From the NCBI RefSeq assembly GCF_019597925.1, contig NZ_CP080442.1, positions 289,001 through 353,000 on the forward strand: a stretch of DNA of 64,000 bases, in the 5' to 3' direction. Positions 1 through 8,397 of the stretch are shown one piece after another. Origin of the DNA: [Clostridium] scindens (lineage in GTDB: Bacteria > Bacillota > Clostridia > Lachnospirales > Lachnospiraceae). The notes below the pieces were generated by a model. That model had not been told where the DNA came from. It was given only the letters and a program-made list of their open reading frames with translations, and made no database searches. The translations under genes and the position numbers were made by a program. Each line of letters begins with the position of its first letter. The stretch's first letter is position 1.

Positions 1-888
1 CGTGTTAAAGAGGGGCATGGAGGCATTCATATCCAGCGCAAGGATTCCCCGCGCGAAGATAAAGTCTAATTCCGTAAGAACGGAGTAATCCGTCCGGATC
101 GCATCAATATATTCAGCCACGTCCACGCTGAGACGTGCCAGGATTACCTGGATCTCTTCCTGCTCCTTGCCGTAGAGTTCCTTCAAGTCATTGTTTAACT
201 TGACCACGGACATCGGCTCGATAAAAAGCGTAGAGCCGGTAGAAGACTGGTCGTGGATCAGTCCCTGGACCTGGCTTCGGTACTCCGCCTTTACCGGGAT
301 GCAATAGCGGTCGCCGCGCATGGTAATGATGGGATCCTGCAGATACGTGCGCAAAGACCCGTTTACCAGCCCGGATAGGGTGGCGTGCACCTTGTCGTTG
401 ATCTGGCCCATGGAACGGCGGATGTGCTTAAGCGCCGGGCTTGCGTCGTCGCTGATCTCATCCTCGTCCAGGATGCACCGCCGGATCTCGGCGGACAAAG
501 GAGCCACCGGCTCCAACTGCTGGAACAGCGCATCCAGGCAGTCCTCGGACTCATCGCTGGTCTCGTGCCTTCCATAAGATTTAACGCGCCCCGCGGTTTC
601 CAGCAATTTGCAGATGCGGAGCAATTCGCCGCTTCCAAGAGCGGCGCCCACCTCCAGACGCTTCAGAGAGTCTCCCACCGGATGGCATCCACTAAAAGAA
701 GGCCTGCCCTTCTTGACGATCCGCGTAAATGCGGCGGCGGTTTCCTCCTGGGCAGACTGAATGTCTGGTAAAGATATCATAGGCTTTAACTTCCGGCAGC
801 GTTCTTTGCCGCTGAAGGAAGAAGCCTGTTCTGTTAAGAGTTCAATTATTTTGTTGTATTCAAGTTTTGTCAATGTTTTTTTATTCAT
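1..888 (-). CDS. mutS2: Endonuclease MutS2, N-terminal part (cut by window edge)
   Basis: MutS2 is a MutS-family ATPase that acts on branched DNA and on collided ribosomes; it does not take part in classical mismatch repair. The visible 296 codons read in frame to the first base of the window, so the ATPase and Smr nuclease domains lie off the left edge. What is visible is the MutS2 clamp/lever region, with the conserved stretches IPVKAEYRS, IHDQSSTGSTLFIEP and ELDFIFA. The ATG at 886-888 is preceded by AGGTG on the minus strand. The gene is transcribed divergently from the HtrA-like gene. Family assignment is secure; the function of the missing part is assumed. Confidence 0.93.
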   Translation of the reverse strand, partial: MNKKTLTKLEYNKIIELLTEQASSFSGKERCRKLKPMISLPDIQSAQEETAAAFTRIVKKGRPSFSGCHPVGDSLKRLEVGAALGSGELLRICKLLETAGRVKSYGRHETSDESEDCLDALFQQLEPVAPLSAEIRRCILDEDEISDDASPALKHIRRSMGQINDKVHATLSGLVNGSLRTYLQDPIITMRGDRYCIPVKAEYRSQVQGLIHDQSSTGSTLFIEPMSVVKLNNDLKELYGKEQEEIQVILARLSVDVAEYIDAIRTDYSVLTELDFIFARGILALDMNASMPLFNT

Positions 889-943
889 GTTATTCACCTA
901 GACTTATTCTACCCTATTTGCCCCATAAAGAAAAGGATAAATA

Positions 944-972
944 TTGAACATTTGAGCGCCATAAGGTATACT
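944..972 (+). promoter_or_regulatory. Sigma-A promoter of the HtrA-like gene
   Basis: TTGAAC (944-949), a 17-base spacer and TATACT (967-972) form a near-consensus promoter. Transcription would start near 979, about 27 bases before the ATG at 1006. Confidence 0.7.
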
Positions 973-1005
973 ATAGAAAGGATTGTAAAGGAGAAGGATG
1001 CGTCT

Positions 1006-2283
1006 ATGGAAGAGCATAAAGATCCAGGAGAAGAAATAAATCGGGAAGAAGAAAAAGAGCAGGAGTATTCCTTTCTGCAGGAAACGATTAAAGATGAGAC
1101 AATCAGCAAGAAAAAAGTAAAAAAAGATATCTTCCGGATGGCCGGACTAGGCCTGGTATTTGGTCTGGTAGCCAGCCTTAGTTTCAGTGCGTTCAAGCCA
1201 TGGATGGACGAGTTATTTCAAAGCAATCCGCAGAAAGTCACGATTCCCGAAGAGGAAGAGGAAGAAGACGAAGCCACGCCGGAAGACGAGCCGGAAGCGA
1301 CCCAGCAGGTTCTGGACGCAGAAAGCTATAGGCAGATGCAGCAGTCTCTGACATCGGTGGCCTCCGAGGCCAACAAATCGGTGGTGGAGATCGCCGGAAC
1401 CACGGGCGATCAGGACTGGATGACCGATTCCTATGACCATAAGAACAGCACGGCAGGGCTGATTATTGCAGACAATGGGCAGGAACTGCTGGTATTTGGC
1501 AAGACTTCTATTATAAAGGAAGCAGGCGATGTTCATATTATATTTTCAGACGGGCACAGTTATAAGGCTAACCTGAAGAAAAAAGACGGCACCCTGGACT
1601 TTGGAATCTACGCGGTAAGCCGGGGGGATATCCAGGATACGACCTGGTCCCAGATCAAGGCGGCAACCCTTGGCAGTTCCAACTCCGTGTCCAAAGGCGA
1701 CCCGGCCATCGTGCTAGGAAGCCCGTTTGGATATGCGGGCGCAGTAGGATTTGGAACGGTGGCCTCCAGCAAGAATTCGGCAGAGTTCGCAGACGGGCAA
1801 TACCGGCTGATCTGTACGGACATTGCAGGGGCAAGGAACGGAAGCGGCGTCATCGTGAATCTGAAAGGCGAGATTATCGGCATCATAGACCAGAGCATTT
1901 CCGAGGAAGACAGCATGAACCTGGTGACCGGGTTCGGTATCTCGGACATCAAAGAGATGATGCAGTTTTTGCTAAATGGACAGGGCGTCCCTTACATTGG
2001 AATCCGGGGCGTGGATGTTACCCAGGAGATCGAGGCCCAGGGTATTCCCAAGGGCGTCTATGTGAAGGAAGTGGAGACCGATTCTCCGGCTATGACGGCC
2101 GGGATCCAGTGCGGCGATATCATTACGAATATCAATGGCACGGATGTGGCTACGGTGGCGACATACCACGCCGCGCTTATGGACTTGGAATCAGGCAAGA
2201 AGATTAAGATCAGAGGGCATCGCCAAGGCGCAGGCGGCTATGTGGATATAGACTTCGGCGTGACGATCGGCAGCAAAGAATAA
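1006..2283 (+). CDS. HtrA/DegP-like membrane PDZ protein, probable pseudoprotease
   Basis: A 425-residue protein with an acidic cytoplasmic N-terminus, one membrane segment (about residues 45-63), a Glu-rich linker (82-98), a trypsin-like HtrA domain (about 115-320) and a C-terminal PDZ domain (about 330-415). The fold is recognisable from IIFSDGHSYKA, LGSPFGYAG, IVNLKGEIIGI and the PDZ stretch SPAMTAGIQCGDIITNING. The catalytic residues are largely lost: the NNHVV histidine aligns with Lys166, the GNSGGP serine aligns with a glycine in RNGSGV (279), and only the aspartate (198) remains. It is probably a non-catalytic peptide-binding or scaffold protein at the outer face of the membrane. The ATG at 1006 is chosen because AAAGGAGAAGGA precedes it; an upstream TTG in frame has no site. 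Confidence 0.8.
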   Translation: MEEHKDPGEEINREEEKEQEYSFLQETIKDETISKKKVKKDIFRMAGLGLVFGLVASLSFSAFKPWMDELFQSNPQKVTIPEEEEEEDEATPEDEPEATQQVLDAESYRQMQQSLTSVASEANKSVVEIAGTTGDQDWMTDSYDHKNSTAGLIIADNGQELLVFGKTSIIKEAGDVHIIFSDGHSYKANLKKKDGTLDFGIYAVSRGDIQDTTWSQIKAATLGSSNSVSKGDPAIVLGSPFGYAGAVGFGTVASSKNSAEFADGQYRLICTDIAGARNGSGVIVNLKGEIIGIIDQSISEEDSMNLVTGFGISDIKEMMQFLLNGQGVPYIGIRGVDVTQEIEAQGIPKGVYVKEVETDSPAMTAGIQCGDIITNINGTDVATVATYHAALMDLESGKKIKIRGHRQGAGGYVDIDFGVTIGSKE

Positions 2284-2307
2284 GATAAGTTAGAAAGAGG
2301 CAAACAT

Positions 2308-3249
2308 ATGAGGTACATCAACACCCTCTGCGAGGGAGAGACTATTAAGAACGTATACCTGTGCAAGGGGAAACGTTCTGCTGAAACGAGGAATGGAAAG
2401 CCATACGACAATCTGATCCTGCAGGATAAGACAGGGACGCTGGACGGCAAAGTCTGGGACCCCAATTCCAGCGGAATCGCAGATTACGACGAGATGGATT
2501 TTATAGAAGTATATGGAGAAGTGATCAGTTATAACAACAACCTCCAGCTCAATATCAAGCAGATCCGCAAGGCGCAGGAAGACGAGTATGTGGCGGCGGA
2601 CTACATGCCCACCAGCGAGAAAAGTACGGAGGGAATGTACCGGGAACTGCTTGGCTATGTAAGCCAGATTGAAAATACCTATCTGCGTCAGGCAGTAGAG
2701 TATTATTTTGTAAATAATGAGACGTTCATCAAGACATTCAAGGGACACTCCGCGGCAAAGACCGTACATCACGGGTTTGCGGGAGGACTGCTGGAGCATA
2801 CGCTGAGCGTGGTAAAGTTCTGCGAATACATGGTAGGCGCTTATCCGATTCTCAATAAAGACCTGCTGTATGCGTCAGCGATCTGTCATGATATTGGAAA
2901 GACCAAGGAACTGTCCACCTTTCCGGAAAATGACTATACGGACGACGGACAGTTACTGGGCCACATCATCATCGGAGTGGAAATGATGAGCGACGCGATC
3001 CGTACCATCCCCGGATTTCCGGAGAAGTTGGCGAGCGAGTTGAAGCACTGCATCGTGGCCCATCACGGCGAACTGGAATACGGTTCTCCGAAAAAACCGG
3101 CCCTTGCGGAGGCATTGGCCCTGAACTTCGCGGATTGCACGGACGCGAAGATGCAGACCCTGACGGAGATCTTCAAAGACAAGAATACCAATGAATGGCT
3201 GGGCTACAACCGCCTGTTCGAGTCAAACCTGAGGAAGACGAGTATATAA
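2308..3249 (+). CDS. yhaM: 3'-5' exoribonuclease YhaM family
   Basis: A 313-residue protein with an N-terminal OB-fold nucleic-acid-binding domain (about 10-90) and an HD phosphohydrolase domain (about 155-285). Metal ligands are visible in VHHGFAGGLLEHT and ICHDIGK, with a further His pair in VAHHGELE. YhaM trims single-stranded RNA from the 3' end in the cytoplasm of Firmicutes. The length matches the family. It follows the HtrA-like gene by 24 bases with AGAAAGAGG before the ATG, so it is probably co-transcribed with it. Confidence 0.9.
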   Translation: MRYINTLCEGETIKNVYLCKGKRSAETRNGKPYDNLILQDKTGTLDGKVWDPNSSGIADYDEMDFIEVYGEVISYNNNLQLNIKQIRKAQEDEYVAADYMPTSEKSTEGMYRELLGYVSQIENTYLRQAVEYYFVNNETFIKTFKGHSAAKTVHHGFAGGLLEHTLSVVKFCEYMVGAYPILNKDLLYASAICHDIGKTKELSTFPENDYTDDGQLLGHIIIGVEMMSDAIRTIPGFPEKLASELKHCIVAHHGELEYGSPKKPALAEALALNFADCTDAKMQTLTEIFKDKNTNEWLGYNRLFESNLRKTSI

Positions 3250-3250
3250 A

Positions 3251-3335
3251 AAGGGACGTAACACTTTTTAAAAGGGGACGTAACATTTTTCAAAAGTGTT
3301 ACGTCCCCAATTGCAATTAACCCTGTCCCCAATTG
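3251..3335. repeat. Intergenic REP-like repeat cluster
   Basis: Two direct copies of a GGGACGTAACA-type unit (3252-3267 and 3274-3290) are followed by an inverted copy (3292-3308). The inverted copy pairs perfectly over 16 bases with the first copy and over 12 bases with the second. A palindrome AATTGCAATT (3309-3318) and a final CCCTGTCCCC (3321-3330) follow. The layout resembles REP or miniature-element debris. The hairpin could attenuate transcription from yhaM into rlmD, but it has no clear U-tract. Confidence 0.7.
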
Positions 3336-3353
3336 ACGAAATGGAGTATGTTT

Positions 3354-4745
3354 ATGCAGAAAAATGAATTGGTTACGGTTACGATCGAAGATATAGGAAT
3401 TAACGGAGAAGGCATCGGAAAGGTGGATGGATACACGCTGTTCATTAAAGACGCCATCATCGGCGATGTGGTGGAGGCTAAAGTGATGAAGGCCAAGAAG
3501 AACTACGGCTATGCAAGGCTGATGAATATTCTTACGCCATCTCCATACCGGGTAAAACAGCCGAAATGCCCGATGGCCCGCAAATGCGGCGGTTGCCAGA
3601 TCCAGGAGATGGAGTATGACCGCCAGCTGGCTTTCAAAGAAGACAAGATCCGGGGAAACCTTATGCGTATCGGAGAAGTGCCGGCAGAAGTGCTGGATCA
3701 GGCGATGGAGCCGATCGTAGGCATGGACAACCCATTTCACTACCGGAACAAGGCGCAATTTCCCATCGGAACGGACAAAGAGGGACACATCATAACCGGA
3801 TTCTACGCCGGAAGGACCCACAGCATCATCCCCAATACCGATTGCGCATTAGGTGTGGAAGTAAACGAAATAATCCTGAAGCAGATTCTTGCATTTATGG
3901 AAGAGTATAAGATCAGCGCTTATGACGAGACGGAGCATAAAGGCCTGGTACGCCATGTGCTGATCCGGTACGGATTCGTCACGAAAGAGATCATGGTCTG
4001 CCTTGTGATCAACGGAAATCATCTGCCCCACGGGGATATCCTGGCAGAGCGCCTGGCAAAGATCGAAGGAATGACCAGCATTACCCTGAGCATCAACAAA
4101 GAAAAGACGAACGTTATCATGGGCAGCCAGATCGAGCCTCTGTGGGGGAAGACCTACATTACAGACTATATAGGAAATGTAAAGTATCAGATCTCGCCGC
4201 TGTCCTTTTACCAGGTAAATCCAGTCCAGACGGAGAAACTATACGGACTGGCGCTTGAGTACGCCGGGTTTACCGGCAAAGAGACGGTCTGGGACCTCTA
4301 CTGCGGCATCGGAACCATATCCCTGTTCCTGGCGCAGAAGGCCAAGGAAGTCTATGGCGTGGAGATCGTGCCCCAGGCCATTGAGGACGCCAGGAATAAC
4401 GCGAAAATCAATGGGATCGAGAATGCCCGGTTCTATGTGGGCAAAGCAGAAGAAGTGCTGCCGGAGTATTATGCGCAGTATGAGAAAGAGCATGGGAGGA
4501 AGGCCCACGCAGACGTGATCGTGGTGGACCCGCCGAGGAAAGGATGCCAGGAATCGCTGCTTCAGACCATGGTGGATATGGAGCCGGAGCGGATCGTGTA
4601 TGTGAGCTGCGACTCGGCGACCCTGGCCCGGGATGTGAAGTTCCTGAGGGAGAAGGGGTATGAACTGGTTAGGGGGAGAGGCGTGGATCAGTTTGGGCAT
4701 ACGGTGCATGTGGAAACCGCCGTGCTTCTCGTGCGGAAAACTTGA
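3354..4745 (+). CDS. rlmD: 23S rRNA (uracil-5-)-methyltransferase RlmD/RumA family
   Basis: A 463-residue SAM-dependent RNA methyltransferase that makes 5-methyluridine in 23S rRNA. It has an N-terminal TRAM domain (about 5-60), an iron-sulfur cysteine cluster CPMARKCGGC with a fourth Cys in NTDCALG, the SAM-binding stretch LYCGIGTISLFLA, the DPPRKG motif, and the catalytic-Cys motif VSCDSATLARD near the C-terminus. The ATG at 3354 is preferred because TGGAG lies 7 bases upstream; the upstream in-frame TTG lies in the repeat. Clostridia often carry several RumA paralogues (for example RlmCD), so the exact target uridine is uncertain. Confidence 0.9.
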   Translation: MQKNELVTVTIEDIGINGEGIGKVDGYTLFIKDAIIGDVVEAKVMKAKKNYGYARLMNILTPSPYRVKQPKCPMARKCGGCQIQEMEYDRQLAFKEDKIRGNLMRIGEVPAEVLDQAMEPIVGMDNPFHYRNKAQFPIGTDKEGHIITGFYAGRTHSIIPNTDCALGVEVNEIILKQILAFMEEYKISAYDETEHKGLVRHVLIRYGFVTKEIMVCLVINGNHLPHGDILAERLAKIEGMTSITLSINKEKTNVIMGSQIEPLWGKTYITDYIGNVKYQISPLSFYQVNPVQTEKLYGLALEYAGFTGKETVWDLYCGIGTISLFLAQKAKEVYGVEIVPQAIEDARNNAKINGIENARFYVGKAEEVLPEYYAQYEKEHGRKAHADVIVVDPPRKGCQESLLQTMVDMEPERIVYVSCDSATLARDVKFLREKGYELVRGRGVDQFGHTVHVETAVLLVRKT

Positions 4746-5088
4746 TTCTAGGCGGATTTTCGGGATTTTTAGCAGGAAATGGAGTTGTGTTTTTGCGGAT
4801 GGTGAGATGGATAAGTTTCCGCAGATAGGGGGACGGGGATAACGCCGGATGGTTTGAAAATGAGGATTTGTTGAATAAGAGATACAATTTGGCAAAACCC
4901 TTAGATTAAAATAATTTTCGATACTATAAATATGAAAAAACGTAAAAGGTGTTCGGAGCTTCATTATAGATATTATTATGCGGTGTGAAATATTGTAAAG
5001 ATTTAAGTAAGGGGAGTAGTAGGATTATTAAAGGTGTTGAATAGAATTTAATACCAATTTTAAAATAAAAATGGATGGAGACAACTAT
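4746..5088. other. Intergenic boundary, core to AT-rich island
   Basis: No gene is supported here. Base composition falls sharply at about 4870, from mid-GC to clearly AT-rich, and this marks the left edge of the island that runs to about 14300. No tRNA, integrase or convincing attachment-site pair was found. Confidence 0.5.
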
Positions 5089-7446
5089 ATGGATATATTA
5101 TCTCAGTTTAATGGTATAAGTACAATAGCAAGGTTGATTTGTGAAAGAAATATAATTCCTGTTTTTGGGGCCGGATTTTCAATGAATAGTTGTGCTTATA
5201 ATGGTACTGTGCCTGATGGAAAAAGTGCAACAAAAATGATGAAAGAATTATTAATAAAGCATTGTCCTAAAATATGTGAAGATGATATTAAGGATATTGA
5301 TTTCAATGAAACATCGGAATTATTTATAGAATTAGTTCCTAAAGTGATAAGAACAGAATTTTTTAAAAATTATTTTACAGAAGTTCAGATTGGTACACAG
5401 CAAAAGGAATTATTAGAAATTAACTGGCCCTATGCATATACACTTAATATTGATGATGCCATTGAAAATACAACTTATTTCAAACCGATTATGCCCTATA
5501 AAAACCTAAATGCACCGAATACATCAATTAAATTATTATATAAATTGCATGGAGATGCATTTTCGGAAGTTACATATTTAACTGATGAAAATATAGTATT
5601 TAGTCATAAGCAATATATGCAGTCAATAACATCTAAAGAAAATAAAGATTTTTTACATAATTTGAAAGCAGACTTTTCAACGAGTAATATGATATTTATT
5701 GGGTGTAGTTTATTAAATGAACCAGATTTAAAATATGTATATGGTACAGCAGAACACACATCAAGCACGCTAAAAATTCTATTACGTGAGAAAAAACCAA
5801 CATTTCGTGAAGAAGTCGGACTTAAAGATTACGGAATAAATACAATTGTTTTGGTAGAGGATTACTCCTATTTTTATAGGGAATTAATCAAAGAAGTACG
5901 GAGATTAGCGGCAGAAGAAAATTTGGCCAATTACAAATTTAAAAGTCCATCAGTGAATGCAATGGATAATAAGGTAGATACAATTAAACTTTTGGCAGGA
6001 AATCCAATTTTTGATGAAAGCCAGAATGCCTTCTGTAAAGGTGGAATGCATGTTTTGAGGAACTGTATTGAAGAAGTAGAGAATCAATTAAAAACCAATA
6101 ATTGTGTTATAGTTAAAGGCAGACGTTTTAGCGGAAAAACATTTCTATTATGTAGTTTTTGTGAAAGACAGAGAAGGAATACAATTTATTTCTTTCCATC
6201 TACTACATTTGTGGATGAACAGTTAGTATATTTGCTTTTAAATAATGAACATAATAGTTATTTTATATTTGATAGCAATTCAATTTCGAGTGGATGTTAT
6301 AGATTGCTGGCAAATAGTTATGAGTTGTTAAAAAAGAATTTAAATAAATTGGTTATAGCGGTTAATTCAAATGATAACTTTATTATGGAGTCTTTACAGG
6401 CTGTTTTTGTTGAGATACAAAGTACTTTTGAAGGACATGAATTAGAGCAGAATTTAGACAAAGCAAACACTTATGGATTGATTAAACGCTATGCAAACAA
6501 TACTAATATGGATTATCTAGAGAAGCTGTCACAGAAACAGAAAATAGATATTCCAAATTTAAATATTTTTCCCAAAACGTTATCATTTAATGAAAAAGTT
6601 TTACTATTATTATTGACGGCATCTGATAAAATTTATATGAGTGATGTTATGGCGTTAGATATACCTTTGTTAGAGGTGGCAGAATTTAAGAAACATTTTC
6701 CCCTTATAATTGAGGAAGTTCCTGTTGATATAAACGAACGAGCAAATTATTCAACAACAAAATTAGTTCATAATAGTAAAGTAGTTCTGATGAAACTTTT
6801 AGATAGAATTGATAGAGAGGATATTATAGATTGCATTATTCATATTGTTGAAATGGTGAAAAATGATAGAACACGATATAGAATATATATAGATATAATA
6901 CTTTTCGATACTTTAAACCAATTATTTGGAGGAAAAAAGGGGGCCGGACGCCTAATCTTTGAAGTTTATGAAAAGTTAGAATACTATTTGAGCGATAGTT
7001 TACATTATTGGTTACAACGAGCAAAAAGTATATACAGACTTTTTTACGGTGATCCAGTTAAATTGAAAGAGGCATATTCATATTCGGTAAAAGCATATTT
7101 TGATGGTGGTTATGCAATAAAATCAAAGGCAGCGTTAACATCTTCGTTAATTAGTTGCTTGATTAGTGATTTGGAAAAGGACAAGGGGGAAAAACAGTAT
7201 TATTTAGAACAAGCAATTGTATTGGGATATGAGGCTGTAAATTCAGATTATTACAGATTTAATAAAGGGTATCTCAATAACGAGTTAAAGCCTAGAAAGA
7301 GAATGAACAGCTATGAGTTAATGAAAAATACATGTAATGAATATGTTGAATATTATTGCGATACCGACATTTTAGATAAGGCCAAGAAATTGGTTGCTAA
7401 GTTGGAGGATATGGAAAAATCATTTGTAAGAACTATAAAATCTTAA
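5089..7446 (+). CDS. SIR2-domain/STAND-like NTPase, probable anti-phage NADase
   Basis: A 785-residue protein in three parts. Residues about 10-215 form a SIR2_2-type domain: VFGAGFS is the NAD-binding loop, TLNIDDAIE follows, KLHGD carries the expected catalytic His, and GCSLLNEPDL closes it. Residues about 335-600 form a P-loop NTPase with Walker A GRRFSGKT (344-351) and a Walker B-like YFIFDS (about 391). The C-terminal third is helical and TPR-like. SIR2 domains fused to STAND-type ATPases are known in phage defence (Avs5 and related), where phage sensing triggers NAD depletion and cell death. The ATG at 5089 has GGAG 9 bases upstream and is preferred to the ATG at 5071. The phage-defence role is inferred from domains and from its place in a defence-type island. 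Confidence 0.75.
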   Translation: MDILSQFNGISTIARLICERNIIPVFGAGFSMNSCAYNGTVPDGKSATKMMKELLIKHCPKICEDDIKDIDFNETSELFIELVPKVIRTEFFKNYFTEVQIGTQQKELLEINWPYAYTLNIDDAIENTTYFKPIMPYKNLNAPNTSIKLLYKLHGDAFSEVTYLTDENIVFSHKQYMQSITSKENKDFLHNLKADFSTSNMIFIGCSLLNEPDLKYVYGTAEHTSSTLKILLREKKPTFREEVGLKDYGINTIVLVEDYSYFYRELIKEVRRLAAEENLANYKFKSPSVNAMDNKVDTIKLLAGNPIFDESQNAFCKGGMHVLRNCIEEVENQLKTNNCVIVKGRRFSGKTFLLCSFCERQRRNTIYFFPSTTFVDEQLVYLLLNNEHNSYFIFDSNSISSGCYRLLANSYELLKKNLNKLVIAVNSNDNFIMESLQAVFVEIQSTFEGHELEQNLDKANTYGLIKRYANNTNMDYLEKLSQKQKIDIPNLNIFPKTLSFNEKVLLLLLTASDKIYMSDVMALDIPLLEVAEFKKHFPLIIEEVPVDINERANYSTTKLVHNSKVVLMKLLDRIDREDIIDCIIHIVEMVKNDRTRYRIYIDIILFDTLNQLFGGKKGAGRLIFEVYEKLEYYLSDSLHYWLQRAKSIYRLFYGDPVKLKEAYSYSVKAYFDGGYAIKSKAALTSSLISCLISDLEKDKGEKQYYLEQAIVLGYEAVNSDYYRFNKGYLNNELKPRKRMNSYELMKNTCNEYVEYYCDTDILDKAKKLVAKLEDMEKSFVRTIKS

Positions 7447-7520
7447 TAATAAGACTCCTTGACAAAAAAGCAATTTAGGGCAATTACTGGATAACAAAAC
7501 TATAAAAGCAGTTATGTTAA

Positions 7521-7919
7521 ATGACAGAAGAACAGAAACATACAATTGTGCGCTTCAGAAGGATGGGGGTTGGATATAGGAAGATGGCGATAGCCTTAGG
7601 CATTTTGAGAGACAAGGTACATAATTACTGCAAATCACAAGACATAGATACGAAAACATTTCATGAGAGCAAAGAATGGGAAAAAATGGAGAAAGTGCGC
7701 TAGTGATCTATATACATACAGTGCGGCTATCCAAATGAAATCAACCCTGAGAGATTGAGGCGCATATACCATTCGGAAGAGTACAGTAGGAAATGGGGTA
7801 ATGGCATTTCACTTTTTAAAAACAGGATGTCTGTTTTGTGGCAAAGAGTTTAAAAGCAGTGCCAGCGTGAAAAAAATTGTAGCGGGGATTGTTATGTGAG
7901 GAACAGGTTTTGGAGGTAA
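7521..7919 (+). pseudogene. Decayed HTH/zinc-ribbon mobile-element accessory gene
   Basis: The first 60 codons (7521-7703) read as an intact helix-turn-helix segment beginning MTEEQKHTIVRFRRMGVGY. After the stop, recognisable pieces of the rest of the protein appear in other frames: RRIYHSEEYSRKW near 7760, CLFCGKEFKS near 7830-7860, and NCSGDCYVRNRFWR just before the TAA at 7917. Together these match the usual layout of a small HTH protein with two CxxC zinc ribbons that accompanies recombinases in Clostridial mobile elements. Several frameshifts have inactivated it. The identity comes from recalled family patterns, not a search. Confidence 0.6.
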
Positions 7920-8397
7920 GGAGCTACAGAAGAAGTCGTGAAATTGCCACTTGCAGGGAACAGGGTTCGGAGGTTTCTAAATGAATGACAGAATTACTTG
8001 GTGAGTAAAGTGCAGATTCTTGTTCCGTAACGCAAAATGTGAATGTGGTAAATCTATTACGTAGGGGTAAAAATTTCTGAAAAGGGGTGAAAAACTGCTG
8101 GAAGGGGTAACTCGGTGATATAGTGTAATCCATGGAAAACCCCCGTAATATTAGGGGAGATACTTTTGCTATGTAGTATAAAAGACACCTTTCACCGCAT
8201 GTTGAAACCGTCGTATTGCTGGAGAAGAAAACCCAGTAAATCAAAGGGTTTGGCGGTTTTGACGGTGATATGTAGGTGTGCTTTTATGTTTAGATGAACT
8301 GAAATTTGTTTCGTATTACCCAGGTGAGGTAAGAAAAATGAATGTTTTGAAAATAAATAATATATTAATATTTTTAAAATTAATAGTGGAGGGAAAA
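7920..8397. other. Intergenic remnant, no gene recognised
   Basis: This stretch of about 480 bases holds short open stretches in several frames but none with a good ribosome site and a recognisable protein. It is probably eroded mobile-element DNA downstream of the decayed HTH gene, plus the leader of the next gene. An in-frame extension of the next gene to 8278 exists but has no ribosome site. Confidence 0.35.

Noticed and set aside
7924..8244. A 106-codon minus-strand reading between the decayed HTH gene and the ATPase.
   Set aside because: No ribosome site, no recognisable domain and a composition typical of non-coding DNA.
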